DNA of 64,000 nucleotides from JAWPMT01 sp965267435. GTDB taxonomy: Bacteria > Bacteroidota > Bacteroidia > Cytophagales > Cyclobacteriaceae. The notes beneath the pieces were generated by a model. It had not been told where the DNA came from. It made no database searches and worked only from the letters and a program-made list of their open reading frames with translations. Within the stretch, counting starts at the first letter, position 1. Each line of letters begins with the position of its first letter. The stretch lies in assembly GCA_965267435.1 (NCBI GenBank), contig OZ253960.1, positions 2,852,001 through 2,916,000 of the forward strand, read 5' to 3'. A program made the translations under genes and the position numbers. Positions 15,728 through 25,462 of the stretch are shown piece by piece.

Positions 15728-17826
15728 GGGCTTGGGTTTTGCTCTGTTAAATCTAGCTGCCAGTAGCCGTCTTCCCGAACAAAGTGCCCCGAAATGTTGT
15801 CGTCCGCAAGCCGGGATTGCACACGATTGACATACCAGTAGTCATTTGTGCCATCGAAGACCAAGTGCTGAAAGGACAACCACCCCCACTGTGCAGGGCT
15901 GACTCTGGCATTGTTGGAGATGACCAGTACATCTGTAAAAAGAGTGTCTTTGATTTCAAAAGCGGTAAGGTCTGAGTGAATCCGAATGACTCTCTGACCC
16001 TCCCAGATGGTTGTGCACACGAGGCTATCACAGGTCATGGACGAATCGGCCGAGGAGTGGTCTACACCCACACGGGGATAACCCCAGTGATACCTTGCCG
16101 GATCCACACGACTCTCAATGACCGTGGAGGATATGGAATCACTCACCAGTTGCGCCTGACCATGGCTGACAAAGTCCATGACCAGCGCATCGCGGACGTC
16201 ATAGATCACAATCCGCTGGTCCTGCCCGCTGGAAATGGTCCGCGCATAACTATCATACATGAGGCCCACCATACAGATGGAGGCAAGAAGAAAGGGAGTG
16301 AATCGCCGAAACTGCATCGACCACAGAAACATGGCCAGACTGCCATACAACCACAAGACCTGAGACATGGTGATAGCGATGCCTGTAACCGAGCTTCCAG
16401 GAAGACTTTCAACACCTCGGATCAGTGTGTTGAGGAGCATAATAAGCACTTCCAACGGAAACGCCAGAAAAAGCGCCACCTCGGGCAGGACTGTCCCAAT
16501 CACGATCATGGGCAATCCTATCAACAGCACCGCAAATGCGAAGACCACCACAACGAGATTGGTCAGTACGAAGTACGTAGGGAACTGGTGGAAGTAATAA
16601 ATCGAAAGCGGCGCTACTGCTATCTGCGCCGAAATGGAAACACACGTAGCACTCCAGGCGTACTTCAGCACCCGGTGACTTGGATGCCATAGACGATGGA
16701 TCTTCGGAAAGAAGTAAACAATACCAAAGACTGCGAGATAGGAGAACTGGAAGCCCAGGTCGAACAAATACGTGGGGTGGTACAAGAGCAGAATAAAGGC
16801 AGCAATCCCGAGCGTATTGTAGATGTTCCGATCATTGCCAGAAAGCTCCCCAAGAGCTAGTATGGTAAACATCGTGGCGGACCGAAATACCGATGCCGAC
16901 ATTCCCGTGATCATCGCATACAGCCAGATACAGGCGATCACGCATCCCACAAAAATGAACTTGCCGAATTTGTACTTCCGTAGCCCACCGAAAAGTCGTA
17001 GCAACAGGAGGTAAACAATGCCCACATGAAGACCAGAAACCGCCAGAACATGGGTAGCACCTGCTGCGGCATAGGCTGCTCGTAGATCGTCGCTCATGTC
17101 CTTCTTCACCCCCAAGAGCAAAGCCTGCGCGATTTGTAGGGCCGCATCATCATTGAAGTACGCCCGCATGTCCGCGATGAGTTGCTCCCGGATTGTCAAG
17201 GCAAGCATACCCATCGATAGTCCCGACTCCCGGTCTACCCACTTCACGGCTGTGCTGTCCAGAAAGACCTGACCAAACACTTGCTGTCTGGCCATATATT
17301 CGCTATAGTTAAACTGACCTGGATTACCCGGTTCAGGGATGGCGGCAATGTCACCCTGTGCGTATAGGTAATCACCAATTTCAGGCGCTTGGGCCCATCC
17401 CCGCACAAAGACCTGGGCTTTCCCCGAGACTCCATGAACACTGTCGCCACTGATGATCTCAAGCACATCCACGGTAAAGCGATAGCCTGAACGTGTCTCA
17501 TTGATATCACCCGTGACCTGTCCTGAAAAGGCCTGGACAGATGGATACTTCGTGTAGTGCGAAGACCAAAACCGATCTGCATCCAGCTTATAGATCACTC
17601 CACCCAGATACATGAGCACAACAAACCCCAAGAGTCCAGTGGCTAACTTTCCACGAAAGACGGCCCTACGGACACCTTCATTCAATGCGAGTAGGAAAAA
17701 GAAAAACAGCAAGTAGACTGCGGCAAAACTTCTTTCCCAGATAGCGGGAAAGTGGTGTGAGAGGAGGATTCCCAATGCCAGTGCCAGGCTAAACCGAAGA
17801 AACGGAAAAGCGGTCCATTTGAACAT
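15724..17826 (-). CDS. comEC: ComEC/Rec2-family DNA-uptake channel protein
   Basis: ComEC forms the inner-membrane channel for single-stranded DNA in natural transformation. The 700-residue protein begins with two membrane helices and a DUF4131-type soluble region (about residues 30-200), followed by the competence domain marked by ALLLGVKKDMSDDLRAAY and ATHVLAVSGLHVGI. Many helices follow to about residue 500. The C-terminal region should resemble a metallo-beta-lactamase, but no HxHxDH zinc motif is visible. This is usual for Bacteroidota members and leaves nuclease activity doubtful. It is coupled to recQ by an ATGA overlap. Confidence 0.92.
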   Translation of the reverse strand: MFKWTAFPFLRFSLALALGILLSHHFPAIWERSFAAVYLLFFFFLLALNEGVRRAVFRGKLATGLLGFVVLMYLGGVIYKLDADRFWSSHYTKYPSVQAFSGQVTGDINETRSGYRFTVDVLEIISGDSVHGVSGKAQVFVRGWAQAPEIGDYLYAQGDIAAIPEPGNPGQFNYSEYMARQQVFGQVFLDSTAVKWVDRESGLSMGMLALTIREQLIADMRAYFNDDAALQIAQALLLGVKKDMSDDLRAAYAAAGATHVLAVSGLHVGIVYLLLLRLFGGLRKYKFGKFIFVGCVIACIWLYAMITGMSASVFRSATMFTILALGELSGNDRNIYNTLGIAAFILLLYHPTYLFDLGFQFSYLAVFGIVYFFPKIHRLWHPSHRVLKYAWSATCVSISAQIAVAPLSIYYFHQFPTYFVLTNLVVVVFAFAVLLIGLPMIVIGTVLPEVALFLAFPLEVLIMLLNTLIRGVESLPGSSVTGIAITMSQVLWLYGSLAMFLWSMQFRRFTPFLLASICMVGLMYDSYARTISSGQDQRIVIYDVRDALVMDFVSHGQAQLVSDSISSTVIESRVDPARYHWGYPRVGVDHSSADSSMTCDSLVCTTIWEGQRVIRIHSDLTAFEIKDTLFTDVLVISNNARVSPAQWGWLSFQHLVFDGTNDYWYVNRVQSRLADDNISGHFVREDGYWQLDLTEQNPSP

Positions 17827-18131
17827 TGGGGGCCAGGGACGTTGTTTCGATCTTTATAAAGATACTCCGAAATGGGAAACTGCCTATGCGCCCGACGACA
17901 TTCTCAATACCAAAGCCAGAAAGTTGGGGCCCTGCGCCAAGTAAACCGGGTAACATAATAAAAGGCGACATGCCTGATGCGCGTCGTTGCCGTTGATTAA
18001 GGACATGGTGAAGAAACCAGAAAACCGACACCCTTGACTCCTCGTAGCGCCACACCTGCAATAGATTTGGGCACTAGTGGAAATACCCTCTATTTTTCAC
18101 TACCTTATCTCGCCAATCCAATTGAGAAATT
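17827..18131. other. Intergenic block between comEC and the M16 peptidase
   Basis: This 305-base divergent region has no accepted gene. A minus-strand open frame covers much of it but overlaps the comEC start and resembles nothing I know. The last 60 bases are AT-richer and probably hold the M16 promoter, though no clear TAnnTTTG box was found. Confidence 0.4.
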
Positions 18132-21110
18132 ATGTTCCAGCACATTCCCCTAACAAGACTCACAATCTTCAGCATTGCCATCGGACTCGTCGTGGCCTGT
18201 GGACCCACAGCGTCGTACGAAGTGAGGACAGGATCAGATGGCGATTATTCGTACGAATACGTCACTGGCGATGCGATGAATACCCGTATCTATACGCTTG
18301 ATAATGGCCTCAAGGTCTATCTGAGCGACTATGAAAATGCCCCCAGGATGCACGTGTTCATCCCTGTGAAAGCGGGCGGTAAGAATGACCCCGCAGAGAA
18401 CACTGGACTAGCACATTACCTCGAGCACATGATGTTTAAGGGCAACGACAAGTTTGGTACCCAGAATTTCGAAGAGGAGAAGGTCATGCTGGATAGCATA
18501 GAGGAGATGTTCAATCACTATGCGACACTCACCGACGCCGACGAAAGGAAAGACTATTACCGCGAGATTGATCAGTACTCGAACAAAACCGCCGAACTCG
18601 CGATAGCCAACGAATATGACAAAATGATAGCGTTGCTAGGTGGTAAAGGCCTCAATGCTTATACCACTGAGGATCGGACGGTGTACACCGTAGACATTCC
18701 ATCCAATGAGCTTCCAAGGTTCCTGGAACTGGAAGGGTCCAGGTTCCGACAAATTGTCAACCGTCTGTTTCACACAGAACTTGAGGCAGTTTATGAAGAA
18801 AAGAACAGATCGCTTGATAACGACTACTGGAAGTCTTATGAAACACTTTACAGTGGAGTTTTCGAGCAACACCCTTATGGTACTCAGACCGTAATCGGTA
18901 CGATCGACCACCTAAAGAATCCTTCAATCACTGAGATCAAAAAATACTTCAACACGTATTATAGGCCCAATAATGTGGCAATTTGCATTAGCGGAGATAT
19001 TGAGTATGCCCAGACCATCAAGCTGATAGACCAGTACTTTGGTGACTGGGAGCCCAATGACGACCTGCCTGAGTGGACAAAAATAGAAGAGCAACCGATA
19101 GCTTCGTCCAAAGAGTATGAGGTCTGGGGCCCTGATGCTGAATTTCTGTTCATGGGCTACAGATTCGACGGGACCTCTTCCGAGGACTACACAAAAATAC
19201 GACTGGTGGATATGCTCTTGAACAATGCAGAAGCCGGCCTGATCGACCTGAACCTGAAGCAGAAGCAGGAAGTATTGAATGCCGGATCATTCGTCAACAA
19301 TATGAATGATTACTCCATCCATATGTTTTACGGCTATGCCAAGCAAAATCAATCACTGGAGGAAATCAAGAACCTACTGACGCAGCAAATTGAGCTGCTG
19401 AAAAACGGGGAATTTGAAGATTGGCTGGTGGATGCAGTTATTTCCGACTTCAAGTCGTCAGAGATGAAGTCTTTGGAGAGTAACTGGTCCCGCGCCAATA
19501 AGATGGTGATGGCTTTCACCAATGGCATGGAGTGGAGCGATTATATCCAGCAGATCGACAAAATGGAGGCCATCACAAGAGAAGAAATCATCCAGTTTGT
19601 CAAGGAAAACTACAATGACAACAATGTTATCGTTTATAAGCGCAATGGCGAAGACCCCAACAAACAACAGGTCGAAAAGCCCGCGATCACGAAAGTGCCC
19701 TTGAACAGAGACAGCAAGTCTGATTTTCACGTGGCCTTAGCAGCCAGAGAGATTGACAAACTCCAGCCAAGGTTCATCAACTACAACGAGGACATCACAA
19801 CCCTCAAGGTCAACAATGTGGAGGTGCTGGCCTTACAAAATACAGAGAACGAACTGTTCGAATTGAGGTACTTGCTGGACTTCGGAAAAAATGCTGATAA
19901 GAAGCTGGCAATCGCTGTGCAGTACCTTGAGTTCCTCGGCACTAATGACTACTCAGCGGAGGAGTTGAAAAAAGAATTCTACAAGCTCGGCTGTAGCTAT
20001 AGTGTCTTTGCCTCCACAGAGAGAACTTATGTCACTCTCACGGGTTTGGATGAAAACATGGAGAAGGCTGCGACGCTGTTTGAGTCATTGCTGGCCAATC
20101 CCGTTCCCGACGAAGAGGCATTGGCGAAGATGGTTGACAGGACCATGAAGGCACGGTCTGACGCCAAAAAACAGAAAGGGACAATCCTGTGGGAAGGCCT
20201 TTATAACTACGGGAAATACGGCGCCAAGAACCCCTTCAACGATGTGCTCAAAAATTATGAATTGGAGGAGCTGAGTGCGGCGGAGTTGACGGATATCATC
20301 AAGGGAATCACTAAGCTACCCCACCGGATCCTATATTATGGGCCAAGAAACTCAAATGAGTTGGCAGCATTTCTAAATGAATACCATCCCACGCCAAGTG
20401 AGTTCAATGCGATGCCGGCAGTTGTAAACTATGAGGAATTGGACATTGACCAGCAAAAGGTATACTGGGCGGACTACGACATGGTCCAGGCGGAAATTAT
20501 CTTCCTTGCCAAGGGGGAAAAGTATGATCCAGCCATGGCTCCAGAAGCGAGGATGTTCAATCAGTATTTTGGTGGTGGAATGAACAGCATTGTGTTCCAG
20601 GAAATTAGAGAAGCACAGGGACTGGCCTATGCAGTATTTTCCGGGTTCCGCGAACCATCCAGGAAAGACGACTCGAATTATATAATGGCATACGTGGGCA
20701 CACAAGCAGACAAACAAGAAGATGCCATGGGTGCCATGATGGACCTGCTCAACGACTTACCGGAATCTGAGGAGTCCTTTAAAATTGCCAAGGAGGCAAT
20801 CCTCAACAAGATCGAGAGTGAGCGAATCACGAGAACTGGAGTGCTATGGAACTACGTCAACGCGCAGGACAAAGGGCTGGACCATGACATCCGAGAAACG
20901 ATCTACAGAGACGTGCAAAATCTGGAATTCGAAAATATAAAGGCGTTCCATGAAAAGTATATCAAGGACAACAAGTATGTAACCGTGCTGGTGGGATCCA
21001 ATGAGCAATTAGACTTCGAAGCACTGAAAGAATATGGCGAAGTGACCGAACTCTCTCTAGAAGAACTGTTTGGCTACGAAGACTCGGAAGTGATTTCCTC
21101 CCTTGAGTAA
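18132..21110 (+). CDS. M16-family (insulinase-like) metallopeptidase lipoprotein
   Basis: This 992-residue zinc peptidase is predicted to be a lipoprotein: the leader ends in GLVVAC with Cys23 as the lipidation site. It has the inverted zinc motif H95-Y-L-E98-H99 in GLAHYLEHMMFKG, with the later glutamate in AVYEEKNRSLDND. The length fits four M16 domains in two halves (an active N-terminal half and an inactive C-terminal half), as in pitrilysin-like enzymes that degrade small peptides. It probably acts in the periplasm or at the outer membrane. It is monocistronic and followed by a strong terminator at 21138. Confidence 0.94.
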   Translation: MFQHIPLTRLTIFSIAIGLVVACGPTASYEVRTGSDGDYSYEYVTGDAMNTRIYTLDNGLKVYLSDYENAPRMHVFIPVKAGGKNDPAENTGLAHYLEHMMFKGNDKFGTQNFEEEKVMLDSIEEMFNHYATLTDADERKDYYREIDQYSNKTAELAIANEYDKMIALLGGKGLNAYTTEDRTVYTVDIPSNELPRFLELEGSRFRQIVNRLFHTELEAVYEEKNRSLDNDYWKSYETLYSGVFEQHPYGTQTVIGTIDHLKNPSITEIKKYFNTYYRPNNVAICISGDIEYAQTIKLIDQYFGDWEPNDDLPEWTKIEEQPIASSKEYEVWGPDAEFLFMGYRFDGTSSEDYTKIRLVDMLLNNAEAGLIDLNLKQKQEVLNAGSFVNNMNDYSIHMFYGYAKQNQSLEEIKNLLTQQIELLKNGEFEDWLVDAVISDFKSSEMKSLESNWSRANKMVMAFTNGMEWSDYIQQIDKMEAITREEIIQFVKENYNDNNVIVYKRNGEDPNKQQVEKPAITKVPLNRDSKSDFHVALAAREIDKLQPRFINYNEDITTLKVNNVEVLALQNTENELFELRYLLDFGKNADKKLAIAVQYLEFLGTNDYSAEELKKEFYKLGCSYSVFASTERTYVTLTGLDENMEKAATLFESLLANPVPDEEALAKMVDRTMKARSDAKKQKGTILWEGLYNYGKYGAKNPFNDVLKNYELEELSAAELTDIIKGITKLPHRILYYGPRNSNELAAFLNEYHPTPSEFNAMPAVVNYEELDIDQQKVYWADYDMVQAEIIFLAKGEKYDPAMAPEARMFNQYFGGGMNSIVFQEIREAQGLAYAVFSGFREPSRKDDSNYIMAYVGTQADKQEDAMGAMMDLLNDLPESEESFKIAKEAILNKIESERITRTGVLWNYVNAQDKGLDHDIRETIYRDVQNLEFENIKAFHEKYIKDNKYVTVLVGSNEQLDFEALKEYGEVTELSLEELFGYEDSEVISSLE

Positions 21111-21137
21111 GCTGTTGAGCTAAGGAATGATGAAAAA

Positions 21138-21189
21138 GCGGGGAGTCAGGCTTTTATCATTTGCCTCGAAGACTTCCCGCTCATTTTTT
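21138..21189. terminator. Bidirectional rho-independent terminator
   Basis: GCGGGGAGTC (21138-21147) pairs with GACTTCCCGC (21171-21180) over 10 bp with one G-T pair. A T-run (TCATTTTTT) follows on the plus strand, and AAAAA precedes the stem, giving a U-run on the minus strand. It ends the M16 gene and probably also the convergent gene at 21251-21481. Confidence 0.85.
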
Positions 21190-21250
21190 GAGGCCAAATG
21201 TCACCGTGTATTTAGCAGTGAAAGTCTCAAGTCAATTATCCCTTTCGAGA

Positions 21251-21481
21251 CTATGCTGCTCCGCTCTTCTGCCTGGAGTACCTTGAAAACAACCTGGAAA
21301 TAGTACCTGTTGCCAGCAACCAAAGTAGCAGAATAATTGTGTTTTCAGCCTTGAATATGCTCTCCGAGAACAAGTCGGATGCAGCCAAGATCAACAGTGT
21401 AGTCATGATGAGCCATAGAACGCCGAAAATATACAGGGTCTTCCTCGTCGGATTTTCGTACCAAGTGATCGATTTTTTCAT
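21251..21481 (-). CDS. Small two-helix membrane protein, unknown
   Basis: This 76-residue protein has two hydrophobic helices (about residues 15-38 and 48-64) with a short acidic loop between them, and a basic C-terminal tail (SRLFSRYSRQKSG). I do not recognise the family. The N-terminus is basic (KKSITWYENPTRK), placing both ends in the cytoplasm. It is alone, convergent with the M16 gene and sharing its terminator. Composition and start (ATG at 21481) are coding-like, but there is no conserved motif to confirm it. Confidence 0.55.
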   Translation of the reverse strand: MKKSITWYENPTRKTLYIFGVLWLIMTTLLILAASDLFSESIFKAENTIILLLWLLATGTISRLFSRYSRQKSGAA

Positions 21482-21638
21482 GGGTATTGGATAGTTGTGT
21501 TTGTGTTCGACTTGATAAATGAGTAGTCAAAATAACCAAAAAAGGCGCGAATTCCTGAACTCAAAACCTTGAACTCCAAAAATCAGCCACACTCCATCTC
21601 GGAGGACCAGATATAGCACTCGTGGAACTGGGGGCCAG

Positions 21639-22733
21639 TCACTCCCCGCCAATAAGCGATTCAAACAACTCCTCGTAGCCATTGATCGTCTTCTCAATAG
21701 AAAAATCCTCCCATGCGGTCTTTTTGCCTGCAGAAGCTAATCTTTCACGGCGATTGTCATCGGTCAGCAGATTGCTTATGGCTCCGGAGAGTGCGGGAAT
21801 ATCTCCGTCATTGAACAGTAAGCCATTGACACCTGGCTGAATCAGGTCGGTATTACCGCCAGCCGCCGAGGCAATAACCGGCACTCCCATGGCCATGGCT
21901 TCCAGTAGAGATTGAGAAAGACCCTCCATGGTCGACGCCAGCACTTTCAGGTCAAACAGCGGGTAGTGGTAAAGAGCCTCTGTCGGATCAATGTGACCAG
22001 TGAAGTGTATAGCATGCGGGACCGGCCATTGGTCAATGATGTCTTGCCAGCCATCCTGCCGCTCAATCCCCACAAAAATCACGTGCACAGGCCTGTCTAT
22101 TGTGCCAAGTGCCTCAAGAATTTGCCTTTGGTTCTTAAGGCGGCTGACACAGCCTATGACAAAATCACCCTCTTTGATACCGTATCGACTTTTAAGGCCT
22201 TCCAATCGATCAGGGTGGTCATCTAATTCATATTTAGAGGTCGGTGTGCCGTTTCTGATGACAGGCACCATCGACGATGGAAGCCCCTGCCGTTTCTGAA
22301 TAGCCTCTTTGACCGGCCAACTAACGGCAACGACTTTGGCTACCGTGGAGCGGATAAACCAATTCACCAGCCAAATACCGTTGTTTTTGGGCATCTGCCG
22401 TCGAACGTGCACGATCTTCGCCGGAAGCCGATACAACGATTTGGCAAAACTCGCAGTGTACCTATCCAGCGTTGATTGGGGCGAAATGATATCAATTGAG
22501 CATGATTTCACCACTTGAGCAATGTGCTTGATATTGGACCAATCGGCCTTGCCCCGGAAAGTCATGGGGATCACTTCGACTGCCGAGCCTTGGACCAACT
22601 GAGCTATCTGTGAATCTTGTGGACACCCAATCCAGACTTTATGACCTATCGATGCCAACCCTTCTGAGAGATAGCGAAGACTTTGACTACTGCCAGCCAG
22701 CCCTTTTGCATAGGTAAGAAACAGGATATTCAC
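21639..22733 (-). CDS. Glycosyltransferase family 4 protein
   Basis: This 364-residue cytoplasmic glycosyltransferase has the GT-B fold pattern of the GT4 family. The N-terminal domain begins NILFLTYAKGLAGSSQSLRY. The C-terminal nucleotide-sugar site is seen in FVIGCVSRLKNQRQILEAL and in LEAMAMGVPVIASAAGGNTD, where the donor-binding acidic region lies. I prefer a GTG start at 22733 because family members begin just before this first strand; an upstream ATG at 22763 would add ten residues. No other polysaccharide genes are adjacent, so its acceptor is unknown. Confidence 0.88.
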   Translation of the reverse strand: MNILFLTYAKGLAGSSQSLRYLSEGLASIGHKVWIGCPQDSQIAQLVQGSAVEVIPMTFRGKADWSNIKHIAQVVKSCSIDIISPQSTLDRYTASFAKSLYRLPAKIVHVRRQMPKNNGIWLVNWFIRSTVAKVVAVSWPVKEAIQKRQGLPSSMVPVIRNGTPTSKYELDDHPDRLEGLKSRYGIKEGDFVIGCVSRLKNQRQILEALGTIDRPVHVIFVGIERQDGWQDIIDQWPVPHAIHFTGHIDPTEALYHYPLFDLKVLASTMEGLSQSLLEAMAMGVPVIASAAGGNTDLIQPGVNGLLFNDGDIPALSGAISNLLTDDNRRERLASAGKKTAWEDFSIEKTINGYEELFESLIGGE

Positions 22734-22920
22734 GCTGACAAAGAGAAGTGGTTTGATGAACAATCAGAACGTATCAACCGAAAGATTCTATGGAAATCTG
22801 TTCCGGTTTGTGCTCGGAAAAGCCGTCAATTAAGCTTGCTCAGCATCGCTGGAACGGGACTAAGGTTACTTTGACCTCACAACTGAAACTTGAAACTCAG
22901 AACTCCCTCAACTTCCAAAC

Positions 22921-23364
22921 TCACCCCCTTTCCATCTCATAGTGCCAGATGTCGCATTCGAGGAATTGATCACCCTTCTTCTTGAAGTCGAACTTCTCGT
23001 AGAGCGGAACAGCCGTCAATTGGGCGTGTAGATAGACGCGCTGGTCATTCCCTACCGCTTTTTCCACGTCGTCGACCACCGCCGCTACCAATGCGGACCC
23101 TACCCCCTTGCCACGCCAGTCCATCTTCACGGCAAAGCGCTCCAGTTTGATGCCCTCCGGCGTCCTCCGCCAGCGGGCGACCCCGATTGCATCTCCTTTA
23201 TCATCAGTGGCCAGGAAGTGATAAGATTCATTCTCGAATTCGTCGAACTCCTCTTCCCGGGCGACCTTTTGCTCGTCGATAAAGACTTCTTCACGCAGGG
23301 CAAAGACCTTCGTCAGGGCGACGGGGTCATTCTCAACCTTCCGAACTATTATTTCCTTGTCCAT
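22921..23364 (-). CDS. GNAT-family N-acetyltransferase
   Basis: This 147-residue acetyl-CoA-dependent transferase has the GNAT core: LREEVFIDEQKV near residue 24, then the beta-bulge and acetyl-CoA loop in LERFAVKMDWRGKGVGSALV (R/Q-x-x-G-x-G/A variant R-G-K-G-V-G). The ElaA-like pattern AQLTAVPLYEKFDF follows. The start at 23364 (MDKEIIVRKV) was chosen because an upstream in-frame ATG at 23448 would run deep into phoH. Even so it overlaps the phoH 3' end by 32 bases, so translation is probably coupled. The substrate is unknown. Confidence 0.9.
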   Translation of the reverse strand: MDKEIIVRKVENDPVALTKVFALREEVFIDEQKVAREEEFDEFENESYHFLATDDKGDAIGVARWRRTPEGIKLERFAVKMDWRGKGVGSALVAAVVDDVEKAVGNDQRVYLHAQLTAVPLYEKFDFKKKGDQFLECDIWHYEMERG

Positions 23365-24301
23365 CACCGTAACGTTTGTAGGCACTGATAATCCTCTTGA
23401 CCAGCTTGTGGCGCACAACATCCCTACCATCAAGCTCCACGACGGCAATACCTTCAGTACCGTGCAATATCTGCAGCGCCTCGATCAATCCGGACCGCTG
23501 ATTGCGGGGAAGGTCGATTTGCGAGCGGTCCCCAGTAATGATGGCCTTCGAGTCTGGCCCCATCCTGGTCAGGAACATCTTCATCTGCATAGGCGTCGTA
23601 TTCTGAGCTTCGTCGAGCAGGATAAATGCATTGTTGAGCGTCCTGCCCCGCATGTACGCCAGGGGAGCAATTTCGATGATCCCATTCTCCCGATAGTACT
23701 TGAGCTTCTCACTCGGGATGAGGTCATTCAGGGCGTCGTAGACCGGGCGCAGGTAGGGATCGATCTTTTCTTCCAGATCCCCAGGCAGGAAACCGAGGTT
23801 CTCACCTGCCTCCACCGCTGGCCGGGTGATGATGATCTTTCGGACGTCCTTATTCTTCAGTGCGCGAACGGCCATGGCGACCGATATATAGGTCTTACCA
23901 GTACCTGCCGGACCAACGGCAAATACGAGGTCATTCTCATCTACCGAACGTACCAGTGTACGCTGATTCTCTGTCTTGGGACTTATTTTAAATCCCTTGG
24001 TACCAAAGACCAGGATCTCGTCCTTTTCTACTTTTGGTGGGTTTTTGTGGTCATCGGCGATTGTATTGATGACATTTTCGTGGGTGACGCTACCGTACTT
24101 TTCATAGTGGTGTAGCAGCGAACCAAGGATCTCATTGATTCTGACGATTTGCGGTCCTGACCCCTGAATTCTGATCTCGTTGCCGCGCGAAATGATTTTA
24201 CTATCGGGAAAAGCCGACGCGATTTCTTTAATGTTCTGGTTTTCAACCCCTAGGAAATCTACAAGGGAGACGTTTTCAAGCGTGATAACTTTCTCTAGCA
24301 A
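23333..24301 (-). CDS. phoH: PhoH-family ATPase
   Basis: PhoH-like proteins are cytoplasmic P-loop ATPases linked to RNA metabolism and phosphate stress. The 322-residue product begins at a TTG (24301) giving LEKVITLENVSLVDFLG, the typical N-terminus. A longer frame to 24532 would overlap the divergent gene and was rejected. An N-terminal KH-like region is followed by Walker A VGPAGTGKT at about 129-137 and Walker B ILLDEAQNT at about 228. The GNAT gene overlaps its end. It is divergent from the SAM hydrolase gene across 90 bases. Confidence 0.93.
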   Translation of the reverse strand: MLEKVITLENVSLVDFLGVENQNIKEIASAFPDSKIISRGNEIRIQGSGPQIVRINEILGSLLHHYEKYGSVTHENVINTIADDHKNPPKVEKDEILVFGTKGFKISPKTENQRTLVRSVDENDLVFAVGPAGTGKTYISVAMAVRALKNKDVRKIIITRPAVEAGENLGFLPGDLEEKIDPYLRPVYDALNDLIPSEKLKYYRENGIIEIAPLAYMRGRTLNNAFILLDEAQNTTPMQMKMFLTRMGPDSKAIITGDRSQIDLPRNQRSGLIEALQILHGTEGIAVVELDGRDVVRHKLVKRIISAYKRYGDGQGNNSSEG

Positions 24302-24343
24302 ACGTGTTTTTCTATTTTGTTGATGGTTAATGGGTGCTGCATT

Positions 24344-24351
24344 TACTTTGC
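24344..24351 (+). promoter_or_regulatory. Putative promoter of the SAM hydrolase gene
   Basis: TACTTTGC resembles the Bacteroidota -7 box, although with one fewer base between TA and TTTG than the consensus. A TTGTTG lies about 22 bases upstream. It sits 40 bases before the ATG at 24392. Confidence 0.35.
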
Positions 24352-24391
24352 AGTCTCTTAAACAAAATAAATCAAAAATCCGCTCGCTCAC

Positions 24392-25165
24392 ATGGCCATT
24401 GTCACATTTATGTCCGATTACGGTTGGCAGGACCATTATGTGGCAGCGGTAAAGGCAGCCGTACTTCAAGAGGGCACTGATATCAATATCGTCGACATCA
24501 GCCACGACATCAACTGCTTCGATATCAGCCATGGAGCCTATGTCCTTAGCAACTCATTCCGGTCTTTTCCTAAAGGGACGGTACACCTGGTTTGTATCGA
24601 CCCCGTACCTCGTGAAGGTTTGCGCAGCATCGCGATCGAGCTGGAAGGGCACTATTTCGTGGGTGACGATTCCGGTCTGTTTTCGCTGATCTCCACAGCG
24701 CAACCGTCCACGGCGATCGAGATCACCGGCGATAACGAAACGACCTTTGTTGGCAAAGACCTCTTCGCCCCCATAGCCGCCAGACTGGCCAAAGGTGAGG
24801 CCATCCAATCACTAGGTAATCCCATTCAGTCGATCGAAACACGCATCGCCCGTCAGTTGAAGGCCTCCAAAAGAGAAATTGTCGGCCATATCATCAGAGT
24901 GGATCGCTATGGCAACCTAATTACAAACATCGCCCAAAAGGACTTTGAAGCCATCCTGCAACTCAACGGCCAGCAGGATTATGAAATACATGTCGGCAGG
25001 GAAGTGTTTCGCGGTGTCCACAAAGCCTATCACGAAGTGGATTCCGGCAATTGTTTTATTATCTTCAACTCCCTGGGGCTCTTGCAGATCGGCATCAACA
25101 AGGGCAACGCCTCTGAGCTCTTTGGGCTCAAGCTGGATACGCCGATCGTGATCGAATTCAAATAA
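24392..25165 (+). CDS. SAM hydrolase / SAM hydroxide adenosyltransferase (DUF62)
   Basis: This 257-residue cytoplasmic enzyme belongs to the family of the fluorinase and chlorinase, in which non-halogenating members split S-adenosylmethionine to adenosine and methionine with water. Diagnostic parts are FMSDYGWQDHYVAAVKAA, VDISHDINCFDISHGAY and VHLVCIDPVPREGLRSIA, the last carrying the Asp and Arg of the water-activating site. A C-terminal beta-barrel follows (GHIIRVDRYGNLITN). The gene order phoH, SAM hydrolase, small monooxygenase-like gene is common in Bacteroidota. It ends ten bases before the next gene. Confidence 0.92.
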   Translation: MAIVTFMSDYGWQDHYVAAVKAAVLQEGTDINIVDISHDINCFDISHGAYVLSNSFRSFPKGTVHLVCIDPVPREGLRSIAIELEGHYFVGDDSGLFSLISTAQPSTAIEITGDNETTFVGKDLFAPIAARLAKGEAIQSLGNPIQSIETRIARQLKASKREIVGHIIRVDRYGNLITNIAQKDFEAILQLNGQQDYEIHVGREVFRGVHKAYHEVDSGNCFIIFNSLGLLQIGINKGNASELFGLKLDTPIVIEFK

Positions 25166-25175
25166 AACAAGACCT

Positions 25176-25460
25176 ATGCTCATTAGAATCGTCCGAATGG
25201 AATTCCAACCAGACAAGGTTGAAGAATTTCTTCACTTTTTTAATGCCAAAAAACCGTTAATTTCCAACTTTGAAGGATGTCTCCATCTAGAGCTATGTAG
25301 GGATAATTCGCTCCCGCATGTATACTATACAATGAGCCACTGGACCAGCGAAAAAGCGCTCAATGCCTATCGCTCGTCCGATTTCTTCGAAGAAACATGG
25401 AAACATACCAAAAAACTGTTTGCAAAAAAGGCGCTGGCATACTCGCTGATCAGGAATTAA
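25176..25460 (+). CDS. ABM-domain putative quinol monooxygenase
   Basis: This 94-residue protein has the ferredoxin-like fold of antibiotic biosynthesis monooxygenase-domain proteins: IVRMEFQPDKVEEFLHFFN, then FEGCLHLELCRDN and the tryptophan-containing MSHWTSEKALNAYRSSDFF. Members act as dimers on quinols or similar aromatics without cofactors, but many have unproven activity. It follows the SAM hydrolase by ten bases and is probably co-transcribed. In many relatives gldF and gldG come next; here they are absent. Confidence 0.85.
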   Translation: MLIRIVRMEFQPDKVEEFLHFFNAKKPLISNFEGCLHLELCRDNSLPHVYYTMSHWTSEKALNAYRSSDFFEETWKHTKKLFAKKALAYSLIRN

Positions 25461-25462
25461 AT

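Noticed and set aside
17789..18061. Minus-strand open frame of 90 codons upstream of comEC
   Set aside because: It overlaps the comEC start in another frame and has no recognisable motif.
24302..24532. Upstream extension of phoH to an ATG at 24532
   Set aside because: It would run through the divergent SAM hydrolase gene and add 77 unrelated residues; the TTG at 24301 gives the usual N-terminus.
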